This document shows positions 23,936-36,178 of a stretch of 64,000 nt of DNA, in pieces. Origin of the DNA: Bedellia somnulentella. Taxonomy: Eukaryota > Arthropoda > Insecta > Lepidoptera > Bedelliidae. The notes under the pieces are model-generated. The model made no database searches. It was not told the origin of the DNA and saw nothing but the letters and a program-made list of their open reading frames with translations. The DNA is taken from positions 7,440,001-7,504,000 of the forward strand of contig OY755174.1 in the NCBI GenBank assembly GCA_963576735.1, written 5' to 3'. A program made the translations under genes and the position numbers. Positions within the stretch are counted from its first letter, which is position 1; each line of letters starts with the position of its first letter.

Positions 23936-24074
23936 AGCAAGTATAATAATACTTAAATATTGACTTTATTACGTCGTTTTAACTACCCAATTCATACTTC
24001 TTATTTATAAAAAATCACATGAAATGTAAGATAGATTTCAAATAACGTAAAACAAAGATGCTTCAACTTCAGTG

Positions 24075-24274
24075 NNNNNNNNNNNNNNNNNNNNNNNNNN
24101 NNNNNNNNNNNNNNNNNNNNNNNNNNNNNNNNNNNNNNNNNNNNNNNNNNNNNNNNNNNNNNNNNNNNNNNNNNNNNNNNNNNNNNNNNNNNNNNNNNNN
24201 NNNNNNNNNNNNNNNNNNNNNNNNNNNNNNNNNNNNNNNNNNNNNNNNNNNNNNNNNNNNNNNNNNNNNNNNNN
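24075..24274. other. Assembly gap (200 N) flanked by a 139-bp perfect duplication
   Basis: Exactly 200 N separate two identical 139-bp blocks, 23936-24074 and 24275-24413. Both begin AGCAAGTATAATAATAC and end CTTCAACTTCAGTG. This is what results when overlapping contig ends are joined with a placeholder instead of being merged. The true sequence probably runs straight through with one copy and no gap. The second copy includes the NKAIN stop codon. Confidence 0.95.
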
Positions 24275-24407
24275 AGCAAGTATAATAATACTTAAATATT
24301 GACTTTATTACGTCGTTTTAACTACCCAATTCATACTTCTTATTTATAAAAAATCACATGAAATGTAAGATAGATTTCAAATAACGTAAAACAAAGATGC
24401 TTCAACT

Positions 24408-27400
24408 TCAGTGCATATTGTAATGATCGGCGGCGTGGTATGCGGGCGGGCCGGGGGCGTGCGGCGCGCGCGCGGGGTAGGGGGGCGCGGGGGGAGGCGG
24501 GGCCGCCCAGCCCGCGCCGTAGTCGTCCTGCGGCTCGTAGTTCGTCATGGCGGGCTCGTAGTTCGACATGGCGGTCTCGTAGCCGCGGCTGCGCGTGTCG
24601 AAGCTCTTCGCCTCGTAGGGTTCGCCGTATGGTCCTGCGACGTCGTAGCCGGGGTTGGATGCGCTGCGGATGGTGTCGTAGCCCTTGGTGACGATGGGAA
24701 CGGTGTCGGGCGGCGGGGCGGGCTCGTAGTCGCCGGCGTGGTAGGAGGCGGGGCGCGCGGCGTGGAAGTTGGAGTAGGAGGAGTGGGCGGAGGGGGGGCG
24801 GGGGCGGGGCAGGGAGGCGGTGGAGGCGTTGTAGGCGGCGTTGCGGTACGAGCGCCGCGACCGCCGCGCCCCCACGCCGCGCGAGCCGGACCGCCGCTTG
24901 ACGCGTCGCGGCGTCATGGGCTTGCCGCCCGCCTCCGCCTCCGCCGCGCCCAGCTCCAGCGTGTACACCGCGCGACGGGGGACTACTTTCTTGTCTAGAA
25001 TAATATACAGATACATATACTGACGGCTGTAAATCCCTAGAAGGGGTAGCCAGAGCTAAGGAATTAGAAATTCCTCAGCCACTTTTGGAAGTTGCGTGGG
25101 GAAAAAGATGTTAAAATGAAGGTTGTTGGTGATGGGGCTCCAACCGCATCGCCAAAATATCCTTTAAAAATCCCAATACCATTAGTCGCCTTTTATGTAC
25201 ACCCACCGGAAGAAATGGGGCAGTGCTCATCTAAGCCGACACTACACAGCAAACTAATTATCTAGAATAATAAGAATGCTAATAACATGTTTTAATCTTA
25301 AAAAACTAGACAATTAAATTTACTATTTTTATACTACAGTATGACGGGTTCATGATAGTAGTCAAGTTAAAAAAAAAACAAAAAACCTGCAAATTTCTTT
25401 TAAGTATACGAAGACAAGGGTAAAAAACATATTAGGGCCGGCGCTGACTGCCGGCATGGCACGGCGTGTCATGGCAAAGGATTTCGGTACTGATATACCC
25501 ATTTTTAATCTTATAACCATTAGTATAGAATTCATGTTACTTTATTTTGACACAACGATGCCGAGGGAGGCCGCGGTAGGACAGAACGTGCCTAAGCATG
25601 CCACGGGATGCCGCGGCGTACTGCTGCATCTCGCGAGACGCACGGGCCGCCAGTACGCGGCGCAGTCCGTTCGCCGCGCGGGGGGAGGGCAAGGGTAGGA
25701 GTGTATAATACTTTAAATACTAAATCCCAGTCAATCATTATGAACACAACTAACTTTGAACATGCGCGGAGTTATTTGCCGTGTTATGCCGCGTCATGCC
25801 ACGGCATGCCGCGGAAGGCCGTGTTATCCTTCGGAATGCTGCAGCAGAACTTACCTTGCCATCCTGTGCCATGCCGGCAGTCAGCGCCGGCCCTTACTCT
25901 TTTTGTAGAAAAGCGGTACTTTTTTATGATAAAATGACCCCAGAAAAAAATGCTAAATCAAAATATTTTGTATAGAATATTATTATATACTTTTATCTTT
26001 TCTAACGATAAAACTTAACTTAACGAAAGGTATCCCTCGTAATCGGCATAATAAATAAGCATAAGCATGCCACAAATATACATCTCTGAGTTGCAAGCAC
26101 TATAGATCTTATTTATAAATATGTTTTAAACAATTATACCAACTTTCTGATGCTTGGAATTTATGTTACCTTGTACTGACTGGACCAGTTCTAATTAAAG
26201 TTGGAATCACTTCTGCGCTGTCTTTTAGAACTAGTCAAATGTGCCTATGCAATCCTTAAATTTAAATGTATGCAAGCCATGGAAGACTAGGTAATCCCAT
26301 ACTAGAATTTCAAACGCCAATCAATGTGGTTGTGGGATCCATACAGAGAAACATTATATTTACCTGTATCAGGTTTCTTCTTCAATGATTGTGTTGTCAG
26401 AATTATTGCCAGAGGCAATGCAAACATGGTAAAAAGTGCTGCAACTGAAGACTGCACAAGCTCCACATAATGCCAGGGAACCAAGCACCCCTCCACTTTC
26501 ATGGGTCTCCAGGACCCTGGCCCATCCACTTCTCCCCATTTCGACTGACAGCCCCATCCATTGGTTTCCCACCAACTCACACTGCCAGTGCCTAATGACA
26601 AGAGGCCACTTTCCTGAAAAAATAAGTTTTATGATTTTATATAATATATTAAATAAGATATTTGAGAAATCGGAAGTTTGTAAAATATATGTTCACAATG
26701 CAGAAAAAATATATGCTCACGGCCGTAAATCCCTAGAAATGGTAGCCAGAGCTAAAGAATGAGAAATACCTCAGCCACTTTTGGAAGTTGCGTGGGGAAA
26801 AAGATGTTGAAATAAAGGTTGTTGGTGATGGGTCTCCAACCGCATCGCCCAAAAATCCCTTAAAAGCCCCAATAATGTTAATCGCCTTTTACGTTCAACC
26901 ACCGGAAGAAATGGGGTAGTGCTATTCTAAGCCGACACTACACAGCAGAATTATATCTATGAAAATAATGAATTGTCATACAATAAAGTCCACTTTAACC
27001 TTGAAATAACCTTGGTGCCTACCTATCTTCTGTGGATATTGTTTGAACTACAATGGAAAGTCTATTATTAATATCTTAAAAACCTTTTGCAATATGACAC
27101 AGTTTTAACCAACTTGTCTTTAAATTAGATAATTAAAATTTTAAATTTTTTGCTATTTTAATATCTAAAAGTGGCTAAGCAATTATTGATTTCAAAGATC
27201 TGAATTCCTAATTTAGGGAATCATGGTAGTGAGTTCAGTATATAGGTATGTAGGGTGAGTCCTATCCGTTTTAAGATAGGACTGAAGATTGGGGTCCTTA
27301 AAAACATCATCATTTCAGGTGTTAACAAAACTCTATAAAATATTTATGAATATTGAGGAAATTATTCAAAAATATTTTTTTTATATCTGTCTATTGTCAG

Positions 27401-29240
27401 CTTAGTATAGAATAGAAATTGATTTTCTCACGGGCGTTGCAAGAGGCTACACATCATCTTCATACATCAGACATATACCTTTTATAGCACATTCTCTATT
27501 TGATATAAATGCCTCCTCTATGGTTTTCATCTAGTATGTTAAATTACCAGCCACATTTAATGTTAATGTTGTTATAATGTAAGCAATATAACAAAGTATG
27601 TCACTGTTATTCTTACAGAATGTGAGCAGGAGAATATGTGCAAGAGATGTTTTTATAGGGGACACTGGTAAACTTAATTTCTCTAATGGCACCAGTAGTA
27701 GAAGTATATATTTAGCTGGATGGAACTTACCCCATATGGTTAGGATATATAGAATAACAGTTTTTGGAAAGGAACAATTCTAGTTTTCTAGCACTTACCC
27801 GGTCTAATGTTCCCAAATTAAGATAATAGCAAATAAGGAACACATTCCAAGTCAACCATGTAAAACTCCAAACTGCATACTGAAAATATAAAAATTCGAA
27901 ACATCAATACAAATCTGCAGTAAAATACAATATTGTATATTATTATGAAATAATTTCTCCATTATTAAAAACATTTTAGTATAATTCTGCACTCCACTAA
28001 CCATCTCTATAAGAGGATCACTTTATATAATTGTAGCAGGATTCCCACAATACATAGCAATAGTTGTATTGAAATAGTAGCAAATAATGAGAAGGCAATC
28101 TGTTATCTAATCCTACCTACCTATACCCACCATAAACCCACTGTTGAATAATTTTGGGAACTAAATGGGTATGATAAAGTTAATTTTACGGAATTCCTAA
28201 ACATTAATTAAATTGCTGTGTGTGTGTAGTGTCGGCTTACAATAACACAACCCCATTTCTTCCTGTAAGTGTTTGTAAAACATGACAAAGGGTATTGGGG
28301 CTTTTAAAACATTTTCTCGGCTGTGCAGGTAGAGACTCATCCCCCAAATGTTTTATTTTATCATATTTTCGCCACTCAACTTCCAAAAGTGGCTGAGGAA
28401 GTTCAAATTCCTCAGCTATGGCTACCCCTTCTAGGGATTTATAGCGATGAGTATATATAAATATGTAATTAAATTAAAATAGAAAACCACAGTACCAGTG
28501 ACTATACTTTAAAGATTATTTAAGGCATTAGAAAGACAAATCAGAGAAGGGACAGATTAAATTGTATTGACTAAGTAATACATACATAAATACATATACT
28601 CACAGCTATAAATCCCTAAACCGGGTAGCCAGAGCTTTGAAATGAGAAATTCCTCAGCCACTTTTGGAAGTCGAGTGGGGAAAAGATGGTAATAATAAAT
28701 GTTTTTGGTGACGGGTCTCCAAACCTAATCGCCCAAAAATCACTTTAAAAGTCCCTATACCCTTAGTCGCCTCTTACGATCACTCACGGGTAGAAATGGG
28801 GTGGTGTTATTCTAAGCCGACACTACACAGCTAAATAAGACTAAGTAATGAAGGAATAAATTTAATAGTCTGTAGCTAGACTGGTAGCTGACTCATCCTA
28901 GTAACAACAATGAAAGGGCATTGAACAAAGCTTGTATAGCCAGAGATAGTGAACCATACTTACAGCCAACAAATACTTTGTTATGTACTGGACCGCACCA
29001 AAACATCCAAATATGATGAGCAGTATATTGACAAAGTTTGCAATGATGGGCAGCCACATATAACCCAAAAAGTCAAATACTTGTCTTTGTATCGTCAAAA
29101 TCTAGAACAAAAGCCATCGTAAGTTAGAACACATATTCGTGATCTAGGAACACGCAACTTCGATTAATTTATTGCTATTAACGTACCATCTGTAATATGC
29201 AGACAATTAGCATCACTGTCCTCAATCCACATACTGCCAT
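24408..29240 (-). CDS. NKAIN: Na,K-ATPase-interacting protein, complete five-exon gene
   Basis: NKAIN proteins are small multi-pass plasma-membrane proteins that bind the Na,K-ATPase beta subunit. In transcription order the exons are 29240-29187, 29101-28964, 27879-27799, 26613-26364 and 24994-24408, all with GT/AG borders and matching phases, giving 369 residues. Exon 1 starts MAVCGLRTVMLIVCILQM (first membrane segment). Exon 2 carries the signature QRQVFDFLGYMW and segments LPIIANFVNILLIIFG. Exon 3 is a third segment (WLTWNVFLICYYL). Exon 4 has LGTGSVSWWETNGWGC and a final segment (VAALFTMFALPLAIIL). Exon 5 is a ~195-residue cytoplasmic tail opening KKVVPRR, rich in Tyr, Pro and Ala, with GYD/NYEP-type repeats. 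The tail is extremely GC-rich at third positions compared with the AT-rich first four exons. The stop lies 134 bases from an assembly gap. Confidence 0.95.
25012..25258 (-). mobile_element. SINE family A copy, full length, in NKAIN intron 4
   Basis: Runs from GGCTGTAAATCCCTAGAAGG to ATCTAAGCCGACACTACAC with GGGCTCCAACCGCATCGCC in between. It starts about 18 bases upstream of the splice acceptor of the NKAIN terminal exon. Confidence 0.9.
25435..25893. mobile_element. GC-rich MITE, PIF/Harbinger-like
   Basis: A 459-bp element with perfect ~28-bp terminal inverted repeats starting GGGCCGGCGCTGACTGCCGG. It is flanked on both sides by TTA (25432-25434 and 25894-25896). A 3-bp TTA/TAA duplication and GG-starting ends fit PIF/Harbinger. 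The interior has many CATGCC/GCCGCGG motifs in both orientations, which would allow extensive self-pairing. It sits in NKAIN intron 4. No transposase. Confidence 0.7.
26712..26948 (-). mobile_element. SINE family A copy, in NKAIN intron 3
   Basis: GGCCGTAAATCCCTAGAAAT through TCTAAGCCGACACTACAC, with GGTCTCCAACCGCATCGCCC. Close to the consensus. Confidence 0.9.
28216..28465 (+). mobile_element. SINE family A copy
   Basis: GTGTGTAGTGTCGGCTTAC to TTTATAGCGATGAGTATAT. The B-box-like site is decayed (GGTAGAGACTC). Confidence 0.85.
28590..28838 (-). mobile_element. SINE family A copy
   Basis: CACAGCTATAAATCCCTAAA to CTAAGCCGACACTACACAGC, about 125 bp from an oppositely oriented copy. Both lie in NKAIN intron 2. 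Confidence 0.85.
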
Positions 29241-29674
29241 TCTGTTCACGTATTTTATTTTTATATTTATAGGAGAATAGCACACTAAAGCTCAAGACAT
29301 AAAACGTATTACCAACAAAAAATAAGCGAATTTTAATTGACAATACATCATTTCTAACTTTAATTTCCCGTTCCTTAGTTTTAATAAATAAGAAACAATA
29401 GTTTGTTGTAATGTAATTGAGTGTGATGTGAATGAATGAGTGAGCAGGCAGAGCAGTTCAAGAAGCAGTTGTGATGTGTGTGATGTGATGTGTGACTCAC
29501 TAGTTCAACTCATGTTCAACTAGTTCAAGAGAGTTAAACTGTCATTCAACTCAACTCAATCAAAGCATTGAGTTGATTGTATACGATATTTAAGTGCATC
29601 GATACAATGAAACACGATTCGATCCACTTTTGATCGATACAATAGCTACCGATCCAAGGGAGATCGATACATAC

Positions 29675-30095
29675 ATATTCTCACGCCGTTAGTTCTCATT
29701 GGGGTAGGCAGAGACTATCGATCGCCACTTTGTACGATCCTGGTAAACCTCTCTGGCTTAGTTTACATCCATCAATCTTTTCATACATGCTCTTTTATTC
29801 TTCATACTGCGGAAACCTGCCTTTTTGAGCACATTTTCTATTTGATCCAAATGTGTCCTCCGAGGTCGTCCTCTACTAACATTACCTTCCACATTGGCTC
29901 TATATATCTCTTTCACCAATTTACTGTCATCCATCCTCTCTATGTGCCCAAACCATCTCAACATTCCGTTCTCTATCTTTCTTACAATATCATCTTTTAC
30001 ACCACACCTTTCACGAATCACATCATTCCTCACACGATCACATAACCTTACATCACAAACTTTTCTGAGAGATCTCATTTCTACTGCATTCACTC
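29675..30095 (-). mobile_element. RTE-like LINE 3' end
   Basis: An open minus-strand stretch encodes CGVKDDIVRKIENGMLRW, FGHIERMDDSKLVKEIY and GRPRRTHLDQIENVL, the C-terminal end typical of this LINE family. It is followed by the CTCACGCCGTTAG 3' end. It is 5'-truncated and lies just upstream of NKAIN. Confidence 0.85.
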
Positions 30096-30249
30096 TACCA
30101 CAGATTACTAAATACTTACCAGATACTTCACTTCATAGAAAATTTCCAATACCTACTGCTATAATAGCCTACTCCGTCGCGTCAGCAACCACTGCAATCT
30201 AACATGTGTCTTAATGCTCAAGCGTATAGTTGTGGTTGCTTCGCACCGC

Positions 30250-31005
30250 GCGATCCGATACCAATCGCAGGGCTGCCACTTCGATAAAATTAAAATAACA
30301 TAACTTTTTGTGTCGATGTTATTGAGAACTGTGAATATTTATTTTATTATATGTTCTGACTTGTATGTGGCAGTACAATTTTTTTTTGGTTTTTTTTTTA
30401 TACTTTAGAGCTGTACTATGCAATCTATCTATCTAAGAACATAATTAATTATAGACGTCTGGGTGTAGGTAAAATAAAATTAAAAGTAACTTTAAAGTTA
30501 CATGTGCTTTATTTTAATATATTTTTTTATAAATTTGTTACCCTTTCTAAATTCTCGATTATTAAATTTGAGGGTTGCAAAAATCCTGAATCTAATAAAA
30601 AGTTTTATTAGATATTGTTTTGGGAAACAAGGGCAGGGATATTCAAAATTAATGTTATTTAAAAGTTCCTAAAGAATACTTCCCGGCCGTTGTTTCATAT
30701 TTTTTCAAAATTATTTATAAACATAGTCTCAAGTTCTCTTACATAATTATGAAACGCATCGGTTGGCACTTTTAACTTTCCATAAAAAGAAGATGTTTTG
30801 TTGAATGATTTAAAATCTATTATTTGTAGATTCATTTAAATCGGGAATGTTCTGTATATGTATGACAACGTTCATGCGCTCCGCTCGATCGCGACAACCA
30901 GTGTTGCCAACCCTTACAGGCAAAATCCCCCAAGAAAATCCTAAAATACCCCTAAAAACCCCTAGGGTTTTTTTGAATGCTTGTATCTACAAAAAAACTG
31001 CTTTG
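30250..31005. other. Intergenic, nothing recognised
   Basis: AT-rich sequence without a supported gene. Short repeats of CCCCTAAAAA type near 30950 and again near 31310-31400 suggest flanks of the SINE/LINE insertions between them. Confidence 0.5.
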
Positions 31006-31007
31006 TT

Positions 31008-31145
31008 GTGTCGGCTTAGAATAGCACTGCCCCATTTCTTACAGTGAGTGTACGTAAGAGGCGACTAACTGTATTGATGCAGGGATTTTTGGGCTATGAG
31101 GATAGAGACCCATCACCAACCACCTTTATTTTACCATCTTTTCAA
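31008..31145 (+). mobile_element. SINE family A, 3'-truncated
   Basis: TGTCGGCTTAGAATAGCACT to TTATTTTACCATCTTTTC, then an abrupt switch to an AT-rich run and GGCCTAACCCCAGCAGTGGG, a LINE-tail-like motif. Confidence 0.8.
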
Positions 31146-31484
31146 AAAAAATAATATAATATATATAATATATAAAGGCCTAACCCCAGCAGTGGGCAGC
31201 TGTTGTCTGACGTTATTCTAAAATTAAGAATTCCGTTTATAAAACAATACAACTGTTTGAATTTTATTAAATGCTATCTCAGTACCTACGACTAAAAAAA
31301 TCCCCTATATAAACCCCCAAAATATTCCTGCCCCTAAAAATCCCCCTTTTAACAATTCTTCCCCCTAAATTTAGGGTGAAAACCCCCAAGTTGGCACCAC
31401 TGGCGACAACCGCACTGAACTAAGGCCTCCGGTGGCTCGAGACCGTTCGGCCGGGCGGTAGGTAATTATAGCGCGCAAGTACAT

Positions 31485-33995
31485 GGAGTGACGGATGCCT
31501 GACTCTACTTTCATGCTTCTTCTGCCACACCCAACATTCACTGCCATACATAAGCATAGGAACGAGGACAGCATCATGCACAGCCATTCGGACCTTTTCA
31601 GACACCGACTGACTAGACATTAGACTATCCAGTGCTCCATTTACTGCATTACCCTTTTTCACTCTTCTCTCGATATCTCCATCACACTTTCCATCCCTAG
31701 TAAACAAACTTCCCAAATATACAAACTCTTTCACTTGTTTTACTTTCTTACCATTAATCTCAATCACGCATTCGGTTATATTCTCCTCTCTCTCAAAAAC
31801 CATAGTTTTTGTTTTATCCACATTCACCCTCATTCCCTTTTTTTTCAAAAGACGCACATGCAATATTAATCATCTCTTGCAGCTCTTCCACCGATGATGC
31901 ACATAGCACTTGATCGTCGGCATATAAGAGGCATTTAATGATGAATCCACCCATTCTCAATCCATAATCACTTACACGCAACTCTGTTAAACAGTCATCC
32001 ATAAACAAATTGAAGAGCCACGGAGAAGCTACACAACCCTGTCGGACACCCCGAGAGATCCCGAACCAGTCAGTATTTTCCCCGTTTACTCTCACACATG
32101 CACTGGAATCCTCATAGAGTGATACCAGTGCACGTATAAGTCGACTCCCCAAACTGAACTTGGATAACACCTCCCTTAAACACTTTCTTACCACCCTATC
32201 ATACGCCTTCTCTAAATCAATGAAGGAGCAATACACCTTTCGGTTCTTAGCTAAGAACTTTTCGGTGATGCTCCTTAAAGAGAAGATTTGGTCCATACAT
32301 CCCATTCCCTTTCTAAATCCTGCTCGCACATCCCAATTTTTATCATCCGTTTCATTCATCACTCTTTCAATCAAAACCTTTGCATACAATTTACCGACAA
32401 TGCTGAGTAGGCTAATTCCACGGTAGTTTCTAGCCTCCTGGTCAAAAAAAAAAAGTCAAAAAGTTTATTCTTCAAAATTAAGTCAAAAACTAACATTTTT
32501 TGAACGTCAATTTTTTTTAAATTTATCATTAGTCCGTTGCTTCGGAAGGTGTTCGTAAAGAGAAGAAGCAACAAAGAAACTCTTTACATTCACATTTTTT
32601 CAAAATATGGTTTGTACAATTTTGGGTCATATTTTTACTTTATAAAAGATTTTCTATGCGACCAAACCAAACGCTAGTTTGACATAATTAAACTAAATTG
32701 TCCATCACAAAAACCAATCACATAACGTGAGAAGAAAAATCCTCACCAGACAATTATTCCTGGGAATAACGAGGGAAGATTTATAGCTTTACGGACATGG
32801 TCATGTGCGCGTTGGGTTCTTGTCGTTTAAAAAATCTTGAACACTGTAATAAGATTTCTTTAAAAGCATGGCTTTAATTGCCTTTTTAAAAGATGCCACA
32901 GGCAATTCCAATATCTTAGAAGAAAGTTTGTTGAACATTTTGAGGGATAGTCCCATAAAGGAGTTACTTACTTTATTAAGTCTCCACTTCGGTACGTTAA
33001 GTTTGTCCTTATTTCGAGTGTTAACAGTATGCCTATCACTAACTTTACTAAATTGTCCAATATGCTTTTTGGCATACATTAAATTCTCAAATATGTATTG
33101 ATTGACAAGGGACAGTTAAAATGCCAATATCTTTAAATTTTTCGCGCAACGAATACCTCGACCTTAACATGTAGGTAGATCGGAATCGGATAGCTCGCTT
33201 TTGTAAGCTCGCTTTACCCCATAATAAAATACCGTAAGACATAATGCTGTGAAAATAACTGAAATAAACAATGCGAGCTGTTTCTATGTCTGCTATTTCC
33301 CTAATCTTACGCACGGCATACGCTGCTGAGCTCTGCCTTTTAGAAAGTGTTAGTATATGGGGTCCCCATTGCAACTTAGAATCGATTGTTATCCCTAGGA
33401 ATTTTGTTTCTTTAACTAATTCTACTTTTTCACTGTCAATAACAATATTTGCCTCAACTTGCCTAACATTCGGTAAAGTAAATTTAATACATTTAGTTTT
33501 TTTGGCATTCAGAACCAGGTTATTTACAGTAAACCAATGCAATACCACTGAGATAGCTTTATTTACGTCGTCAAGAGATGTAGAAGATCTCGCTACATTA
33601 AATATTAAAGAAGTGTCATCTGCAAACATAACTATCTCAGAATACTTTTGTGTGACCCCTTTCCTTTATTTAAAGGCACAATTACCGCTTTGCACCAGTC
33701 TTGTGGCACTTTGCCACTCGACCAGCATTTTTGGAAAAGGAAGTACAACCAGGAAGCCACCACCCCTTTACCAGCCCTCAGCATTTCAGTGTTTATCCTG
33801 TCATACCCTGCCGCTTTCCCTAGTTTCATACTTTTCATTGCTTTCATTATTTCTTCCATACTGATCTCACTGTCACTAAAGTCACCCATAACGTCGTTCC
33901 AATCAACATTACTGCCGATTGGCGAAGAAATGGATGTATCCTCTTTTTCAAAGAGTCCCACAAAATAATTCGTCCATATCGATACATCTGCACGC
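31485..33995 (-). mobile_element. RTE-like LINE, interrupted by a second LINE
   Basis: Two minus-strand blocks belong to one reverse transcriptase. The upstream block (33995-33653) holds KAAGYDRINTEMLRAG and DWCKAVIVPLNKGKGS. The downstream block (32442-31485) resumes with NYRGISLLS, FIDLEKAYDRV, GVRQGCVASPW and LYADDQVLCAS. Between them sits a Jockey-like LINE. A frameshift near 31855 breaks the downstream part. The 3' end after QKKHES is missing and replaced by unrelated sequence at about 31500. Confidence 0.88.
32443..33652 (-). mobile_element. Jockey-like LINE nested in the RTE-like LINE, 5'-truncated
   Basis: The minus strand starts at the FADDTSLIF box (YADD-equivalent), so the endonuclease and first RT blocks are lost. 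It continues with KLQWGPHILTLSKR, YFSYFHSIMSYGILLWG and, after a frameshift, FMGLSLKMFNKLSSKILEL. The 3' end is an oligo-T/A-rich run at 32443. It is the same family as the copy at 46030-47760, sharing the 3'UTR motif TTGACGTTCAAAAAA. Confidence 0.85.
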
Positions 33996-33999
33996 AATA

Positions 34000-35455
34000 T
34001 CGAAAAAATATATTTCTTTTTGAATTTGAATTGTGAAGTTATTTCAATGCAAAAATATACGGTGGTGTGTTGTTCAAATGATGCCTTGTGGGAAATCAGT
34101 ATATTAAATTAAATATTTATCTTTTGTATATATGAATAGAATTCCACTTTTTCTTAAATTACATACGCTATAATTTCTCTGATATCAAGACTCTGGCTAT
34201 TACTCGACTCGTGTGAAACTAAATCTAATTATAATAAGATCCAGTTTTACAAGACAAGACAAGTTGTATTTGAAATAGCCGCCACGTACCGTCCCCTTTG
34301 TAAATCAAGTTTATATTCGTTAATAATTATTAGTTTTATTTTTATTAAGTGACACAGGCTACAATTTCATACAGTAAAGTAAGTCTCTTGATAAAAATTA
34401 AATTAAATAATAAAAATATTCATCTCCTTACTTTTCCGTTGGAAAGATGATTATTTTTATGTTGGTATAATTTATTTCGTTCCTTTTTGTTAATTAAGTT
34501 AATTTAAAAATGGTGCCCTATAAATAACAGTTTTTTTTATCATAGTCACAAGGAGGGTAATCTTTCATCCCATCCCTTCTGACTGACAGTAGAATATTTG
34601 AAACTCTTTGATAATCGAATAAGAAGAAAAAATCGAATTCGAATTGGATCGGTTAGATATTACTAGAAAGAAAAGAAGTGGAAGTAAAATTGAAAAATCA
34701 ATAATAATTGGAAATTCCTGAACTCCGAAGGGTTTTCCAGAACTTTTTCTATTTGTGAATTCGGCCGAAGAAAAGGGCGCCGTAAAGAGATAAAATTTCT
34801 TTCGACGAAGCAATTGTAAGTACAGTTTTCAATATTTTTCATCGCAACTTTTATGCCGGTAACCTACTATCTTTGTAAATCTATAAAATTGTATTTTCTG
34901 GTTTGAATGCTACTAGCACCGTAGGAAAGGAAGGATCATATTCACAAAGGATGGAATCTTATACAATGTCTACAATATCATCTCATCCAGTTATATGTAC
35001 CATTCATTCCTATTTCAGCCCCTAAACAGCTGCTTTTTGAAGCCCTTTTAAATTGAATTCATATATCTACTCCAAAGAGGTAATAGTTTTCTACTTTGCT
35101 TTTTAGGTCTTAAATAAATATATATAATTTAAAAACAGCAGCTATGACTTGCATATTTTTATAGTCGTTTTTCATTATATTCTTCCAAAGCAATTTAAAA
35201 TTATATCTATGAGCTGTGATGAGATATTTCTGGATACCTTATTCCGCCCAGGAGTCATAAGACATTCCTTTTTGTAAATGGTCAAAATATATTCGAGTTT
35301 GCCCATGAAAGGGCTCATTTTGGTTACTTTTAAATTCATTTAAGTAGGCTGATATTAACATGGATATATCAATATGTGTCTGTTCATGTTTAATACATTT
35401 TCTTTTAATATTCTGTTTTAAATTGTTATCATGTAATTAGCATAAAAAATATATT
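34000..35455. other. Intergenic, nothing recognised
   Basis: AT-rich, no supported gene. A short ORF on minus at 34565-34813 has no known domain and is probably chance. Confidence 0.5.
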
Positions 35456-35461
35456 AGTAAT

Positions 35462-35698
35462 GCCGTGTAGTGTCGGCTTAGAATAACACTACCCCATTTC
35501 TACCCGTGGGTGATCGTAAGAGGCGACTAAGGGTATAGGGGCTTTTAAAGTGATTTTTGGGCGATGTGGTTGGAGACCTGTCACCAAAAACATTTATTAT
35601 TACCATCTTTTCCCAATCAACTTCCAAAAGCAGCTGAGGAATTTTTCATTCCAAAGCTCTGGCTACCCTGTTAAGGGATTTATAGCCGTGTGTATATT
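35462..35698 (+). mobile_element. SINE family A copy, full length
   Basis: CCGTGTAGTGTCGGCTTAG to GATTTATAGCCGTGTGTAT, with GATGTGGTTGGAGACCTGTC at the B-box-like site. Confidence 0.9.
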
Positions 35699-36178
35699 AA
35701 GGGAACTATATTTTTTATCACCAAAATTTATATTTGTCATCAAGTTGTATCACCTAATAAATAGATCTATCGCCACGAAATATTTTCGTTCTCAGATAAA
35801 CAAAAATTGTTCCCAGGTATGAATTATCAAATTAATGTTAATATATGTGTAAAATAAGAGATCGATAACTAATAAAATTATATTGCATTACATGAATATA
35901 AACTTTGTTCTTATAAAAACAGTTTTGTTACTTAAATAATAGCTCTGTGCTCAGAATGGTAGATCTGTCACCAAATAAATCGATTATCGATCCCGGACTG
36001 CGACTCCTTTTTATTTGATATGTTGTCACCAATACAGTAGTAACATTTTATTTCATTCAGATATTAAATTAATAGTATTCATTACCAATTTAATACATCA
36101 ATTTATAATTTAAATAAAAAATAATAATAAAAGGGGCTGAGACAAATTGGCGCGCTTTAAAAATTAGGTAAGGCAAAC

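Noticed and set aside
24001..24302. ORFs through the N run
   Set aside because: They consist of unknown bases in the assembly gap.
24411..24998. 195-codon plus-strand ORF, Gly/Val/Arg-rich
   Set aside because: Antisense shadow of the GC-rich NKAIN terminal exon, whose minus-strand reading is in phase with four other exons.
33271..33864. 197-codon plus-strand ORF
   Set aside because: Antisense of the nested Jockey-like and RTE-like reverse transcriptase frames.
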